From the NCBI GenBank assembly GCA_041905405.1, contig JAYRLC010000014.1, forward strand, positions 15,954-79,953: 64,000 nt of DNA, written 5' to 3'. Position 1 is the stretch's first letter. Every line of letters starts with the position of its first letter. The position numbers and the translations under genes are program-made. The DNA comes from RAM1 sp041905405 (lineage in GTDB: Bacteria > Pseudomonadota > Gammaproteobacteria > Burkholderiales > Burkholderiaceae_C). Below are positions 41,353 through 48,874 of the stretch, piece after piece. The notes under the pieces are model-generated. The model saw only the letters and a list, made by a program, of their open reading frames with translations, did not search any database and was not told the DNA's origin.

Positions 41353-41374
41353 ACAGGCAGTATGTATTTATATT
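41346..41374 (+). promoter_or_regulatory. Sigma-70 promoter of the VOC gene
   Basis: TTGACA (41346-41351), a 17-bp spacer and TATATT (41369-41374) form the best consensus promoter in the window. It is overlapped by operator 1 and followed at the start site by operator 2. Confidence 0.8.
41349..41365. promoter_or_regulatory. TetR operator 1
   Basis: ACATAC-AGGCA-GTATGT, perfect 6-bp arms, lies in the spacer of the VOC promoter and overlaps the TetR start codon. Confidence 0.75.
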
Positions 41375-41381
41375 TTCATGA

Positions 41382-41398
41382 ACATACAAAGAGTATGT
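41382..41398. promoter_or_regulatory. TetR operator 2
   Basis: ACATAC-AAAGA-GTATGT has arms identical to operator 1, 33 bp (about three helical turns) away. It starts at about +1 of the VOC promoter. Confidence 0.75.
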
Positions 41399-41441
41399 AT
41401 TTATCTCTTGCCGACCGCAACCCACTTCTTTGGAGCTCATC

Positions 41442-41879
41442 ATGGCGCTATCGCAACTCACTTCCTGCTATCCGCTCATCACGACACCACATCTGGCTGA
41501 GTCGCGGGACTTTTTTGTCCGGCACTTCGGGTTCGAGGTCGGGTTTGAAGCGTCCTGGTTCGTCTGGCTGTCGCGCCGCACCAGCGAATCGGGGACCGTG
41601 GCCCTGGCCTTCATGAGCCCGGACCATCCCTCGCGCCCGCCCGGCCCCGAAGCCTTCAACAACCACGGCCTGCTGCTGACCCTGCAGGTGGACGACGCCC
41701 GCGCCGAAGAGCAGCGCCTGCGCGATGGGGGCGTGGACATCCTCTACCCCGTCAGGCACGAACCCTGGGGCCAGGTGCGCCTGCAGGTGCGCGCGCCGTC
41801 GGGTCTGGTGCTGGACATCGTGGAGCAGGCCGAACCGGCCAAGGGCTACTGGGACCGGTACATGACCGCGGCCGCCTGA
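41442..41879 (+). CDS. VOC family (glyoxalase/bleomycin resistance-like) protein
   Basis: Vicinal-oxygen-chelate fold protein of 145 aa with two beta-alpha-beta-beta-beta repeats: TSCYPLITTPHLAESRDFFVRHFGFEV at the N-terminus and VRLQVRAPSGLVLDIVEQ at the C-terminus. Such proteins bind or modify electrophiles, antibiotics or aromatic compounds; here repression by TetR suggests an inducible detoxification role. TTGGAG precedes the ATG. Confidence 0.84.
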   Translation: MALSQLTSCYPLITTPHLAESRDFFVRHFGFEVGFEASWFVWLSRRTSESGTVALAFMSPDHPSRPPGPEAFNNHGLLLTLQVDDARAEEQRLRDGGVDILYPVRHEPWGQVRLQVRAPSGLVLDIVEQAEPAKGYWDRYMTAAA

Positions 41880-41923
41880 CGCTGCGATTGATCCGCCGCA
41901 TGGAACTTTGCGCGGCCCGCCCG

Positions 41924-41936
41924 TATCATTGTCCGC
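41924..41936 (+). promoter_or_regulatory. Putative -10 for leaderless transcription of the first copper-cluster gene
   Basis: TATCAT lies 7 nt before the ATG at 41937; no Shine-Dalgarno. Confidence 0.4.
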
Positions 41937-42314
41937 ATGTCCCGCTGGTTCGTCGTGCTCATGATCGCCCTGCTGCCCCTGCGCGGCTGGGTGGGTGAGG
42001 CCATGGCGGGCCAGATGATCGCGCAGCAACTGGCGGCGGTGGCGCAGGCCACGACCCCGGCAGACGATGCAGCCACCGGCGCGCACACCGATTGCCATGG
42101 TCAAGTCACGGCAGATGCTCCCCCCGCGGCAGAAGCCTCGTCGTCGATGGATTGCGGCAGCTGCACGTCCTGTCAGGTCTGCCATTCGGTCGCCATGGCC
42201 GCGCCGGCATTGACGGCGGCAGCGCCGTTGCAACCACACCCCGCATTGCCCGCCTACGGCCGTCACTTCGCCAGCGCCGACCGCTCGCCGGGCTTCAAGC
42301 CGCCCATTTCCTGA
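41937..42314 (+). CDS. Small exported Cys/His-containing protein of the copper cluster
   Basis: Protein of 125 aa with an N-terminal hydrophobic leader (residues 4-24). A short cysteine cluster DCGSCTSCQVCHS (about residues 72-84) and a CHG follow, then a Pro/His-rich tail. No family was recognised with certainty. Its position at the head of a copper-resistance operon and the thiol cluster suggest periplasmic metal binding. Confidence 0.6.
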   Translation: MSRWFVVLMIALLPLRGWVGEAMAGQMIAQQLAAVAQATTPADDAATGAHTDCHGQVTADAPPAAEASSSMDCGSCTSCQVCHSVAMAAPALTAAAPLQPHPALPAYGRHFASADRSPGFKPPIS

Positions 42315-42378
42315 TCTCCCCACCCGTAGTCCGTCCGCAGCACGCCGCTGCGCATCGCGATCCGTCTGGAGATCCATC

Positions 42379-42696
42379 TTGAAAAACTGCCTTCTGGCGG
42401 TGCTGCTGGCACCGCCCCTGGCGTGGGCTCAGGTGTCCATGCCCGCCGCGCCCGACCCTGCAGACCCGGCTGCCGCTGTTCCGTCCGTCACCTACCGCTC
42501 GGCCTTCGCGGGTGCGGCATCCGGCGTGGAAACTGCCACCACGCCCTGGCCACAAGCCAACGCCGACGTGGGCCAGTTCCGTCGCGGCCATATTGATCTG
42601 CTGAAGTGGGAGGAGCGCAAAGCCCCTGCATCGAACCCGGCGCAGCACAGCCCCGCTGCGGCTGACCCGCACGCGCATCACAGGGGCAAGCCATGA
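42379..42696 (+). CDS. Small exported protein of the copper cluster
   Basis: Protein of 105 aa with a signal peptide ending at AWAQV. The mature part is Ala/Pro-rich, contains WPQANADVGQFRRGHIDLLKWE, a segment seen in proteins encoded before TolC genes of copper operons, and ends in a His-rich tail (HSPAAADPHAHH). The start is a TTG with GGAGA at 6-nt spacing. The stop overlaps the TolC start by 4 bp (ATGA). Its role is unknown. Confidence 0.68.
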   Translation: MKNCLLAVLLAPPLAWAQVSMPAAPDPADPAAAVPSVTYRSAFAGAASGVETATTPWPQANADVGQFRRGHIDLLKWEERKAPASNPAQHSPAAADPHAHHRGKP

Positions 42697-44129
42697 GCCA
42701 CTGCCCCCAACCCTTGCTTCGCAGCGCCACGGCCCTGGCCTGTGCGCTGCTGCTGGCCGGTTGCGCCAGCCTGCCGCCTGATGGCGGCACCGGCCAGGTC
42801 GCCGAACTCACACGAGGCAAAACCGCCGGTGTGGATGCTTCAGTCGCACGCAGCGCCACGCCGCAGACGCAGGAAGCCGTCACCGCCCTGCTCGCGCAGC
42901 CGGTCACGGCCGAATCCGCGGTGCGCATCGCGCTGCTGAGCAACCCGCAGTTGCATGCGTCGCTGGCTGCACTGGGCATCAGCGACGCCGAGCGCGTGCA
43001 GGCGGGCCGCCTGCCCAACCCGCACTTCGCCATCGGCCGTTTCACCGAAGGCGACAAGGTCGAGATCGAACGCTTCCTGCGCTTCGACGTGCTGGGCCTG
43101 CTGGCGTTGCCCTGGCGCGCGCAATGGGCCGGGCAGCAGGCCGAGCTGGCGCGCCTGCAGGCCGCGCAGGACGTGGTTCGCACCGCCGCCGACACCCGCC
43201 GCGCCTGGGTGCGCGCCGTGGCCGCGCAGCAGACCGCGCAGTACATGCGCGATGTGAAAGACGCCGCCGAAGCCGGCGCCGAGCTGGCGCGCCGCATGGC
43301 GCGCGTGGGCAACTGGAGCAAGCTGCAACAGGCGCGCGAACAGGCGTTGCTGGCCGATGCCATGGCGCAGCTCGCGCGCGCCGAGCAGGCTGCGGTCGCC
43401 AGCCGCGAGCAGCTCACGCGGCTGATGGGCCTGTGGGGCGCGCAGACGGGCTACACCCTGCCCGCACGGCTGCCGGACCTGCCCGGGGCGCTGCAGGCGC
43501 CGCAGGACATCGAGGCCCGCGCACTGCGCGAGCGGCTGGACGTGCGCGCGGCGCAGCTGGAAAGCCGCTACGTCGCGCAGTCACTGGGCTACACGCGCGC
43601 CACGGGCTTCATCAACGCGCTGGATATCGGCTATGGCCGCAACACCACGTTCGACAACGCCACCGGCGGACGCGAAACCAAGCGGGGTTGGGAGGTGGAG
43701 CTGCCGCTGCCGGTCTTCGACTGGGGGCAGGCCCGCAACGCGCGGGCCGAAGCGGTGTACCTGCAGTCCGCCGCGCGCGTGCGCTCGGTGGCCGTGCAGG
43801 CCCGCAGCGAGGCACGCGAGGCCTACCACGGCTGGCGCACCGCGCATGACCTGGCACTGCACTACCAGAACGAGGTGGTGCCGCTGCGCAAGTTCATCAA
43901 CGACGAAGTGGTGCTGCGCTACAACGGCATGCTGTCCAGCGTGTGGGACCTGCTGGCCGACGTGCGCATGAACATTGCCGCCGTCAACGCGAGCATCGAG
44001 GCACAGCGCGACTTCTGGCTGGCAGATACCGACCTGCAGCTGGTGCTGACGGGTACATCGCCTGGGGGGTTGTCTGCGTTGTCGTCGTCTTCGGCTGCTG
44101 CAAGCAGTAACGTTTCCGGAGGGCATTGA
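42693..44129 (+). CDS. TolC family outer membrane efflux lipoprotein
   Basis: Outer-membrane channel of 478 aa with a lipobox (LLAGC, Cys24) and the helical repeats of the TolC/CusC family. Long coiled helices lie near residues 130-250 and 330-440, with the segments AESAVRIALLSNPQLHASLAALG and GWEVELPLPVFDWGQARNARAEA. It should be the outer component of a metal efflux system, although no RND pump or adaptor gene follows. The 3' end is 31 bp before a structured repeat. Confidence 0.86.
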   Translation: MSHCPQPLLRSATALACALLLAGCASLPPDGGTGQVAELTRGKTAGVDASVARSATPQTQEAVTALLAQPVTAESAVRIALLSNPQLHASLAALGISDAERVQAGRLPNPHFAIGRFTEGDKVEIERFLRFDVLGLLALPWRAQWAGQQAELARLQAAQDVVRTAADTRRAWVRAVAAQQTAQYMRDVKDAAEAGAELARRMARVGNWSKLQQAREQALLADAMAQLARAEQAAVASREQLTRLMGLWGAQTGYTLPARLPDLPGALQAPQDIEARALRERLDVRAAQLESRYVAQSLGYTRATGFINALDIGYGRNTTFDNATGGRETKRGWEVELPLPVFDWGQARNARAEAVYLQSAARVRSVAVQARSEAREAYHGWRTAHDLALHYQNEVVPLRKFINDEVVLRYNGMLSSVWDLLADVRMNIAAVNASIEAQRDFWLADTDLQLVLTGTSPGGLSALSSSSAAASSNVSGGH

Positions 44130-44160
44130 CTATGGATGCCTTCATTCGTTTTGCCTCGCG

Positions 44161-44403
44161 GCAAAGCTGCGCCTGCGGGCACACCGCCCCGGGGGCTTCA
44201 CTGTGGCGGTCGCCTTCGGCGACTTCCCTGCGCTGCTCAGGGATCGGTCGCACCGCAGAACTCGCTACGCGCTGCGCGCTTCGCTCAAACAGCTGCGGTG
44301 AGCCAGAGCACGAAGCGCGCTGGCGCGCGCCGACACTCACCCCTGTGCTGCTCGGCGCCACAGAGGCGCCCCCAGGGCGGTGTGCCCGCAGGCGCAGCTT
44401 TGC
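44161..44403. repeat. Structured repeat element, copy A (243 bp)
   Basis: It is bounded by perfect 28-bp terminal inverted repeats (44161-44188 and 44376-44403) that continue imperfectly for about 20 bp more. Inside is a TTC-loop hairpin GTCGCC/GGCGAC (44209-44223) and a core (about 44241-44366) shared in inverted orientation with copy B. No convincing ORF is present. Confidence 0.75.
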
Positions 44404-44420
44404 AGTGACAGTGTGGGCGC

Positions 44421-44432
44421 GCCACCGGTGGC
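44421..44432. repeat. 12-bp perfect palindrome
   Basis: GCCACCGGTGGC lies between the two structured elements. Confidence 0.5.
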
Positions 44433-44444
44433 GTGCCTGGGTTC

Positions 44445-44688
44445 GGGGTTGGCGGCGGGCGGAGTGCGGCGGGGCGATTTCTGCGGTGGCGAGAAGCGCA
44501 GGGGGGAGTGTTGGCGCGCGCAGCGCGCATCGTGCACATGCTCGCCGCGGCTGTCTGAGCGGAATGGAGCGAAGCGCAATGCAGCGAGTTCCGCGGCGCA
44601 ACCGACCCCCGAGCATCGCAGCGGAGTTTTTGCGAAGCAAAAACCACCGCAGCATGAGCCCCGCCGCACTGCGCCCGCCGCGAACCCC
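44445..44688. repeat. Structured repeat element, copy B (244 bp, opposite orientation)
   Basis: It is bounded by 31-bp terminal inverted repeats matching at 29 positions (44445-44475 and 44658-44688). It carries a TTC-loop hairpin GTTTTTGC/GCAAAAAC (44626-44644) at the position equivalent to the hairpin of copy A, and a core (44481-44606) that matches copy A on the other strand. The terminal stems differ in sequence from those of copy A. Confidence 0.75.
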
Positions 44689-44736
44689 GCGAGTGCTACT
44701 GAACAACAAAAGCAAGACACGGAAGGTCCACTGACT

Positions 44737-46140
44737 ATGCAACGCAGAACATTCTTCGCCGGCGCCGCCACAGCCATCAGCGCCGCCACCGTCAGCAAGG
44801 TCGCCATGGCTGCCTTGCCGGAACCCGTGACAGCCACATCGCACACAACGGCCGCGCCACTCATCCCCAACACCGGCCGCCCCTACAACCCTGTCGTCAC
44901 GCTCAACGGCTGGACCCTTCCCTGGCGGATGAACAACGGCGTCAAGGAATTTCATCTTGTGGCCGAACCGGTCGTGCGTGAAATGGCGCCGGGCTTCAAG
45001 GTCAACATGTGGGGCTACAACGGCCAGAGCCCCGGCCCGACGATCGAAGTGGTGGAAGGCGATCGCGTGCGCATCTTCGTCACCAACCGTCTGCCCGAAC
45101 ACACCACCATCCACTGGCACGGCCAGCGCCTGCCCAACGGCATGGACGGTGTGGGCGGGCTCACGCAAAGGCAGATCCCAGTCGGCAAAACCTTCGTCTA
45201 CGAATTCGTCGCGCGGCGGCCCGGCACCTTCATGTACCACCCGCACGCCGACGAAATGACGCAGATGGCCATGGGCATGATGGGCTTCTGGGTCACGCAC
45301 CCGCGCGCGAAGCATCCGCTGATCGACGAGGTGCAGCGCGACTTCTGCTTCCTGCTCAACGCGTTCGACGTGGAACCCGGCAGCATGACACCCAAGGTCA
45401 ACACCATGACGGACTTCAACATCTGGTCGTGGAACAGCCGCGTCTTTCCCGGCATCGAATCGCTGAACGTGCGGTTGGGCGACAAGGTGCGCATCCGCGT
45501 GGGCAACCTCACCATGACCAACCACCCCATCCATCTGCACGGCCACGAGTTCGTCGTGACCGGCACCGACGGTGGTCCCACGCCGAAATCGACACGCTGG
45601 CACGAGGTGACCACAGACGTGGCCGTGGGCCAGATGCGGCAGCTGGAGTTCGTCGCGGACGAGGAAGGCGACTGGGCGTTTCACTGCCACAAGAGCCACC
45701 ACACCATGGGCGCCATGGGCCACGGTGTGCCCACCATGATCGGCGTGGACCACCGCGGTCTGGTGAAGAAAATCCAGAAGCTCGTACCCGACTACATGGT
45801 CATGGGCGAACGCGGCATGGCCGACATGGGCGAGATGGAGATGCCGCTGCCCGACAACACCTTCCCCATGATGACCGGCACCGGCCCGCACGGGCCGATC
45901 GAGATGGGCGGCATGTTCACCACGCTGAAGGTGCGCCGCGACCAGAAGCCCGGCCACTACGCCGACCCCGGCTGGTACCGGCAGCCGCCGGGCACGCAGG
46001 CCTTCGAGTGGACCGGCGCACTGCCCGACCCCGCGCGCCTGTCGTCCAGGGTCGCGTCCAACAACGGCGTCGTGTCCGGCCTGCACAACCCGCCCGCTAC
46101 ACCGCTGAACGCGCGCAAGCCCACCACGCATTCACATTGA
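44737..46140 (+). CDS. Multicopper oxidase, copper resistance type
   Basis: Periplasmic multicopper oxidase of 467 aa with a Tat signal (RRTFFAG). The four copper-binding stretches are IHWHG, YHPHADE, NHPIHLHGHEF and FHCHKSHHTMGAM (type 1 Cys, His and Met). A Met-rich region (MADMGEMEMPLP) suggests extra Cu(I) binding. It probably oxidises Cu(I) to Cu(II) in the periplasm. The frame is open far upstream through the repeat region, but the ATG at 44737 gives the canonical signal peptide. Confidence 0.92.
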   Translation: MQRRTFFAGAATAISAATVSKVAMAALPEPVTATSHTTAAPLIPNTGRPYNPVVTLNGWTLPWRMNNGVKEFHLVAEPVVREMAPGFKVNMWGYNGQSPGPTIEVVEGDRVRIFVTNRLPEHTTIHWHGQRLPNGMDGVGGLTQRQIPVGKTFVYEFVARRPGTFMYHPHADEMTQMAMGMMGFWVTHPRAKHPLIDEVQRDFCFLLNAFDVEPGSMTPKVNTMTDFNIWSWNSRVFPGIESLNVRLGDKVRIRVGNLTMTNHPIHLHGHEFVVTGTDGGPTPKSTRWHEVTTDVAVGQMRQLEFVADEEGDWAFHCHKSHHTMGAMGHGVPTMIGVDHRGLVKKIQKLVPDYMVMGERGMADMGEMEMPLPDNTFPMMTGTGPHGPIEMGGMFTTLKVRRDQKPGHYADPGWYRQPPGTQAFEWTGALPDPARLSSRVASNNGVVSGLHNPPATPLNARKPTTHSH

Positions 46141-46151
46141 GGAACGACACC

Positions 46152-46664
46152 ATGAACAAGAGAACTCTGAACCTCGGGCTGCTGGGCCTGGCCCTGCCGC
46201 CGTTGCTGGGCGGCCGCGCGCTGGCGCACGGCGACGCCCATGGAAAGGCCCGCGGCGCCAAGCCTTCCGCGGCAAAGAAGGAGCAGAAGCCGTGGGGCAT
46301 TGCCGGCGACCCAAAGGCCGTCACCCGCACCATCAACGTCGGCATGACCGACACCATGCGCTTTGCGCCCGACCGCCTGGCCGTGCGCCAGGGCGAGACC
46401 GTGCGGCTCGCTGTGCGCAACAACGGCAAGATGCTGCACGAGCTGGTGATCGGCACGAAGCAGGAGCTGGACGAGCACGCCGCGCTCATGGTCAAGTTTC
46501 CCAACATGGAACACGACGAGCCCTACATGGTCCACGTCGCGCCCGGCAAGACGGGGCAGATCGTGTGGCACTTCAACCGGGCCGGCACCTTCGACTTTGC
46601 CTGCCTGATCGCGGGCCACTACCAGGCCGGCATGGTGGGCACGATCACCGTCAGACCCGCCTGA
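46152..46664 (+). CDS. Periplasmic cupredoxin (CopI-like)
   Basis: Exported blue-copper-type protein of 170 aa. After the signal peptide and a His/Lys-rich linker, a cupredoxin fold carries ligands His in KMLHELVIG and Cys, His and Met in FACLIAGHYQAGM. It resembles the CopI family of copper-tolerance cupredoxins. It follows the multicopper oxidase by 11 bp and may exchange electrons or copper with it. Confidence 0.86.
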   Translation: MNKRTLNLGLLGLALPPLLGGRALAHGDAHGKARGAKPSAAKKEQKPWGIAGDPKAVTRTINVGMTDTMRFAPDRLAVRQGETVRLAVRNNGKMLHELVIGTKQELDEHAALMVKFPNMEHDEPYMVHVAPGKTGQIVWHFNRAGTFDFACLIAGHYQAGMVGTITVRPA

Positions 46665-46678
46665 GCATGGAGATGAAC

Positions 46679-47128
46679 ATGAAACGACGCCAATTCATCG
46701 CCGCCGCCGTGGCGGCCGGCATACTGCCGCTGCAGGCGCAGACCGTGCCGCTGGTGGAGGTCTGGAAGGACCCGCAGTGCGGCTGCTGCAAGGACTGGAT
46801 CACCCACCTGCAGGCCAACGGCTTTCGCACCCGGGTGCATGAACAGGGCAACACCAACGCCCGCAGGCAGGCCGGTCTGCCGGATGCGCTGGGCTCCTGC
46901 CACACGGCAGTGGTGGGCGGCTATGTGGTGGAAGGACATGTACCCGCCCGCGACATCCAGCGGCTGCTGCGCGACAGGCCTCGCGCCCTGGGCCTGGCCG
47001 TGCCGGGCATGCCGGTGGGCTCACCCGGCATGGACGGTCCGGAATACGGCGGCCGCAAGGACCGCTACGACGTGCTGCTGGTTGCGGCCAATGGCACCAC
47101 AAGCATCTACCAGTCCTACAACCGCTGA
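46679..47128 (+). CDS. DUF411 metal-binding protein
   Basis: Exported protein of 149 aa. A basic Tat-like leader (MKRRQF, then a hydrophobic run to LQAQ) precedes the DUF411 motif WKDPQCGCCKDWI with a CGCC cluster, and LGSCHTAVVGGYVVEGHVPA. DUF411 proteins accompany copper resistance genes and probably bind Cu(I). GGAG lies 6 nt before this ATG, so I prefer it to the ATGs at 46667 and 46673. Confidence 0.87.
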   Translation: MKRRQFIAAAVAAGILPLQAQTVPLVEVWKDPQCGCCKDWITHLQANGFRTRVHEQGNTNARRQAGLPDALGSCHTAVVGGYVVEGHVPARDIQRLLRDRPRALGLAVPGMPVGSPGMDGPEYGGRKDRYDVLLVAANGTTSIYQSYNR

Positions 47129-47140
47129 AAGGGAATCCCC

Positions 47141-47437
47141 ATGAACAAGCTCATCACGGCCGTGCTCATCGCCCTGTCGTCCACCATGGCCCTGGCCCAG
47201 TCCGCCGCCGCAAGCATGGCCGATGCCGAAGTCCGCAAGGTGGACAGGGACGCAAAAAAGATCACCCTCAAACACGGCCCCATCAAAAACCTGGACATGC
47301 CGCCCATGACCATGGTGTTCCAGGTCAAGGACGCCGCGCTGCTGGACAAGGTCAGCGCGGGTGACAAGGTCCGCTTCACCGCCGAGCAGCAGCAGGGAGC
47401 CTACGTGGTCACCGGCATCGAAAAGGCTGCGCAGTGA
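47141..47437 (+). CDS. CusF-like periplasmic copper-binding protein
   Basis: Protein of 98 aa with a signal peptide (cleaved near ALAQS) and a small OB-like barrel. The CusF copper site pattern His...Met...Met is seen in LKHGPIKNLDMPPMTMVF; the tryptophan that caps copper in E. coli CusF is not evident. It may pass Cu(I) to an efflux pump. Its stop overlaps the next start (GTGA). Confidence 0.87.
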   Translation: MNKLITAVLIALSSTMALAQSAAASMADAEVRKVDRDAKKITLKHGPIKNLDMPPMTMVFQVKDAALLDKVSAGDKVRFTAEQQQGAYVVTGIEKAAQ

Positions 47438-48093
47438 CGGCGGTGCCCGCAGGCCTGTTGCGCCGCGCCCTGGCTGCCGCCGCACTGGGCCTGGCCACCT
47501 GCGCGCAGGCCGGCCCCATGGGCTTCAAGGACAGCACCATGGCCATGGGCGATTTCGGCCCGAACTGGCGCGAGGCCTGGGTCAACCATGCCACCACGCC
47601 GCGCGACGCGTTCGGCGCGGGCGGCATCTGGATGCGATCGGACGACAGACGCATCACGCGCGAGTTTGCCGAGCTGAACTACACGCGCCTGGTCAAGCGC
47701 TGGAACGCACCGCATTCGCAGGCCAACGTCTGGTTCGTGGCCGGCGCGGGACCGGTGCGCGGCAACGACTTTGCCGGCACACGCACCATGCTCGCGCCCG
47801 GCCTGTCGGTGGACTGGGAAACCACGCGCCTGTACGTGTCGGGCACGGCCCGCCTGTACCGGGCCCAGGGCCTGAACCACGACTATGCGGCCGTGCGCGC
47901 GGGCTTCTCGTTCTACGAGGTGGACTACGACCAGACCCAGCCCTGGCTGATCGTGGAGGCGCGGCGCATGCGCGGCCTGTCCGGTGAAACCGAGGTCACG
48001 CCCATGCTGCGGCTGATCCACAACCGCTATTTCGTCGAGCTGGGCGTCAACCAGATGAAGCAGGGCCGCTTCAACTTCATGTACATTTTTTGA
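47434..48093 (+). CDS. Copper-cluster outer membrane/periplasmic protein of unknown function
   Basis: Protein of 219 aa starting at a GTG overlapping the cusF-like stop. It has a signal peptide (residues 9-27). Alternating aromatic/hydrophobic strands (VWFVAGAG, RLYVSGTARLYRAQG, AVRAGFSFYEVDYD, YFVELGVNQM) and a C-terminal Phe (FMYIF) suggest an outer-membrane beta-barrel. No named family was recognised. Tight packing between CusF-like and HMA genes implies a role in copper handling. Confidence 0.65.
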   Translation: MTAVPAGLLRRALAAAALGLATCAQAGPMGFKDSTMAMGDFGPNWREAWVNHATTPRDAFGAGGIWMRSDDRRITREFAELNYTRLVKRWNAPHSQANVWFVAGAGPVRGNDFAGTRTMLAPGLSVDWETTRLYVSGTARLYRAQGLNHDYAAVRAGFSFYEVDYDQTQPWLIVEARRMRGLSGETEVTPMLRLIHNRYFVELGVNQMKQGRFNFMYIF

Positions 48094-48106
48094 AAGGGTC
48101 TCCACG

Positions 48107-48454
48107 ATGAACCTCCATCCCCGCAACCTTCCCCGTCACCTCGTCATCACCACCGCCCTGCTGGCCGCTGGCGGCGCCTGGGCCGCCGACACGGTGAAGG
48201 CCACGGTCAACGGCATGGTTTGCGCGTTCTGCGCGCAAGGGATCGAAAAACGCCTGGGCAATCTGCCCGCGACGCAGGCCGTGTTCGTGGACCTGAAAAA
48301 ACGCATCGTCACCGTGCAGGCCAAGCCCGGCCAGAAACTGGACAGCAAAGTCATCACCGCCGAGATCACCGATGCCGGCTACGACGTGACCAGGATCGAA
48401 ACCGTCACGCAGACCGTCGAGCAGATCAAGGCCGAGGCCAGGACGCAGAAGTGA
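48107..48454 (+). CDS. Exported heavy-metal-associated (HMA) domain protein
   Basis: Protein of 115 aa with a signal peptide and one ferredoxin-like HMA domain; the metal site is GMVCAFC (C-x-x-C). Periplasmic HMA proteins such as MerP bind soft metals. Together with the following MerT-like membrane protein this recalls a MerT-MerP pair adapted to copper. Its stop overlaps the next GTG start. Confidence 0.85.
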   Translation: MNLHPRNLPRHLVITTALLAAGGAWAADTVKATVNGMVCAFCAQGIEKRLGNLPATQAVFVDLKKRIVTVQAKPGQKLDSKVITAEITDAGYDVTRIETVTQTVEQIKAEARTQK

Positions 48455-48867
48455 GTGGCGTGGACGCACGCGGCGCGGAAGGCCTGGCCGGCACGCGCCG
48501 CGGCTTCTGGACGTCCGTCGCCAGTCTGTTCGCCAGCTCCAGCACGCTGGTGTGTTGCGCACTGCCGGCCCTGCTGGTAGCGCTGGGCGCGGGCGCCGTG
48601 CTCTCGTCACTGGTGGCCGCCGTGCCACAGGTCGTATGGCTCAGTGAGCACAAGGAAGGCCTGTTTGCCTTCGCCGGTCTCATGCTGGCCGCCAGCGGCT
48701 GGCTGCAGTGGCACAACCGCACGGCACCCTGCCCCACGGACCCGGCGCTGCGCCATGCGTGCCTGCGCACGCGCCGCACTTCGTTACGCATGTACTGGCT
48801 GAGTGTGTTCATCTATGGGGTAGGCGGCTGGTTTGCCTTCGTGCAGCCGGCACTGTCCGCCGCATAA
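48451..48867 (+). CDS. MerT/MerC-like membrane protein
   Basis: Membrane protein of 138 aa with three or four hydrophobic segments. The first (about residues 22-45) contains a vicinal CC pair (STLVCCALPALLVALGAG), as in MerT, and further cysteines occur in PCPTDPALRHAC. It starts with a GTG overlapping the HMA gene stop. A metal uptake or relay role next to the periplasmic HMA protein is plausible but unproven. Confidence 0.66.
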   Translation: MSGVDARGAEGLAGTRRGFWTSVASLFASSSTLVCCALPALLVALGAGAVLSSLVAAVPQVVWLSEHKEGLFAFAGLMLAASGWLQWHNRTAPCPTDPALRHACLRTRRTSLRMYWLSVFIYGVGGWFAFVQPALSAA

Positions 48868-48874
48868 TGAATTC
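48863..48874 (+). promoter_or_regulatory. Putative -10 for leaderless transcription of the P1 peptidase gene
   Basis: CATAAT, then GAATTC (6 nt), then the ATG at 48875; the hexamer overlaps the stop of the preceding gene. Confidence 0.5.

Noticed and set aside
44161..44688. Insertion sequence
   Set aside because: Terminal inverted repeats are present, but there is no transposase, no convincing target duplication, and the ends of the two copies differ; described as structured repeats instead.
44126..44734. 202-codon plus-strand frame in the repeat region
   Set aside because: It runs through both inverted elements and translates the terminal stems and hairpins; no ribosome site, and composition unlike neighbouring proteins.
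44380..44736. N-terminal extension of the multicopper oxidase
   Set aside because: The extension covers the structured repeat; the ATG at 44737 begins with a proper Tat signal peptide.
43984..46131. 715-codon minus-strand frame over the multicopper oxidase
   Set aside because: It is antisense to a gene with all four copper sites; no domain in this frame.
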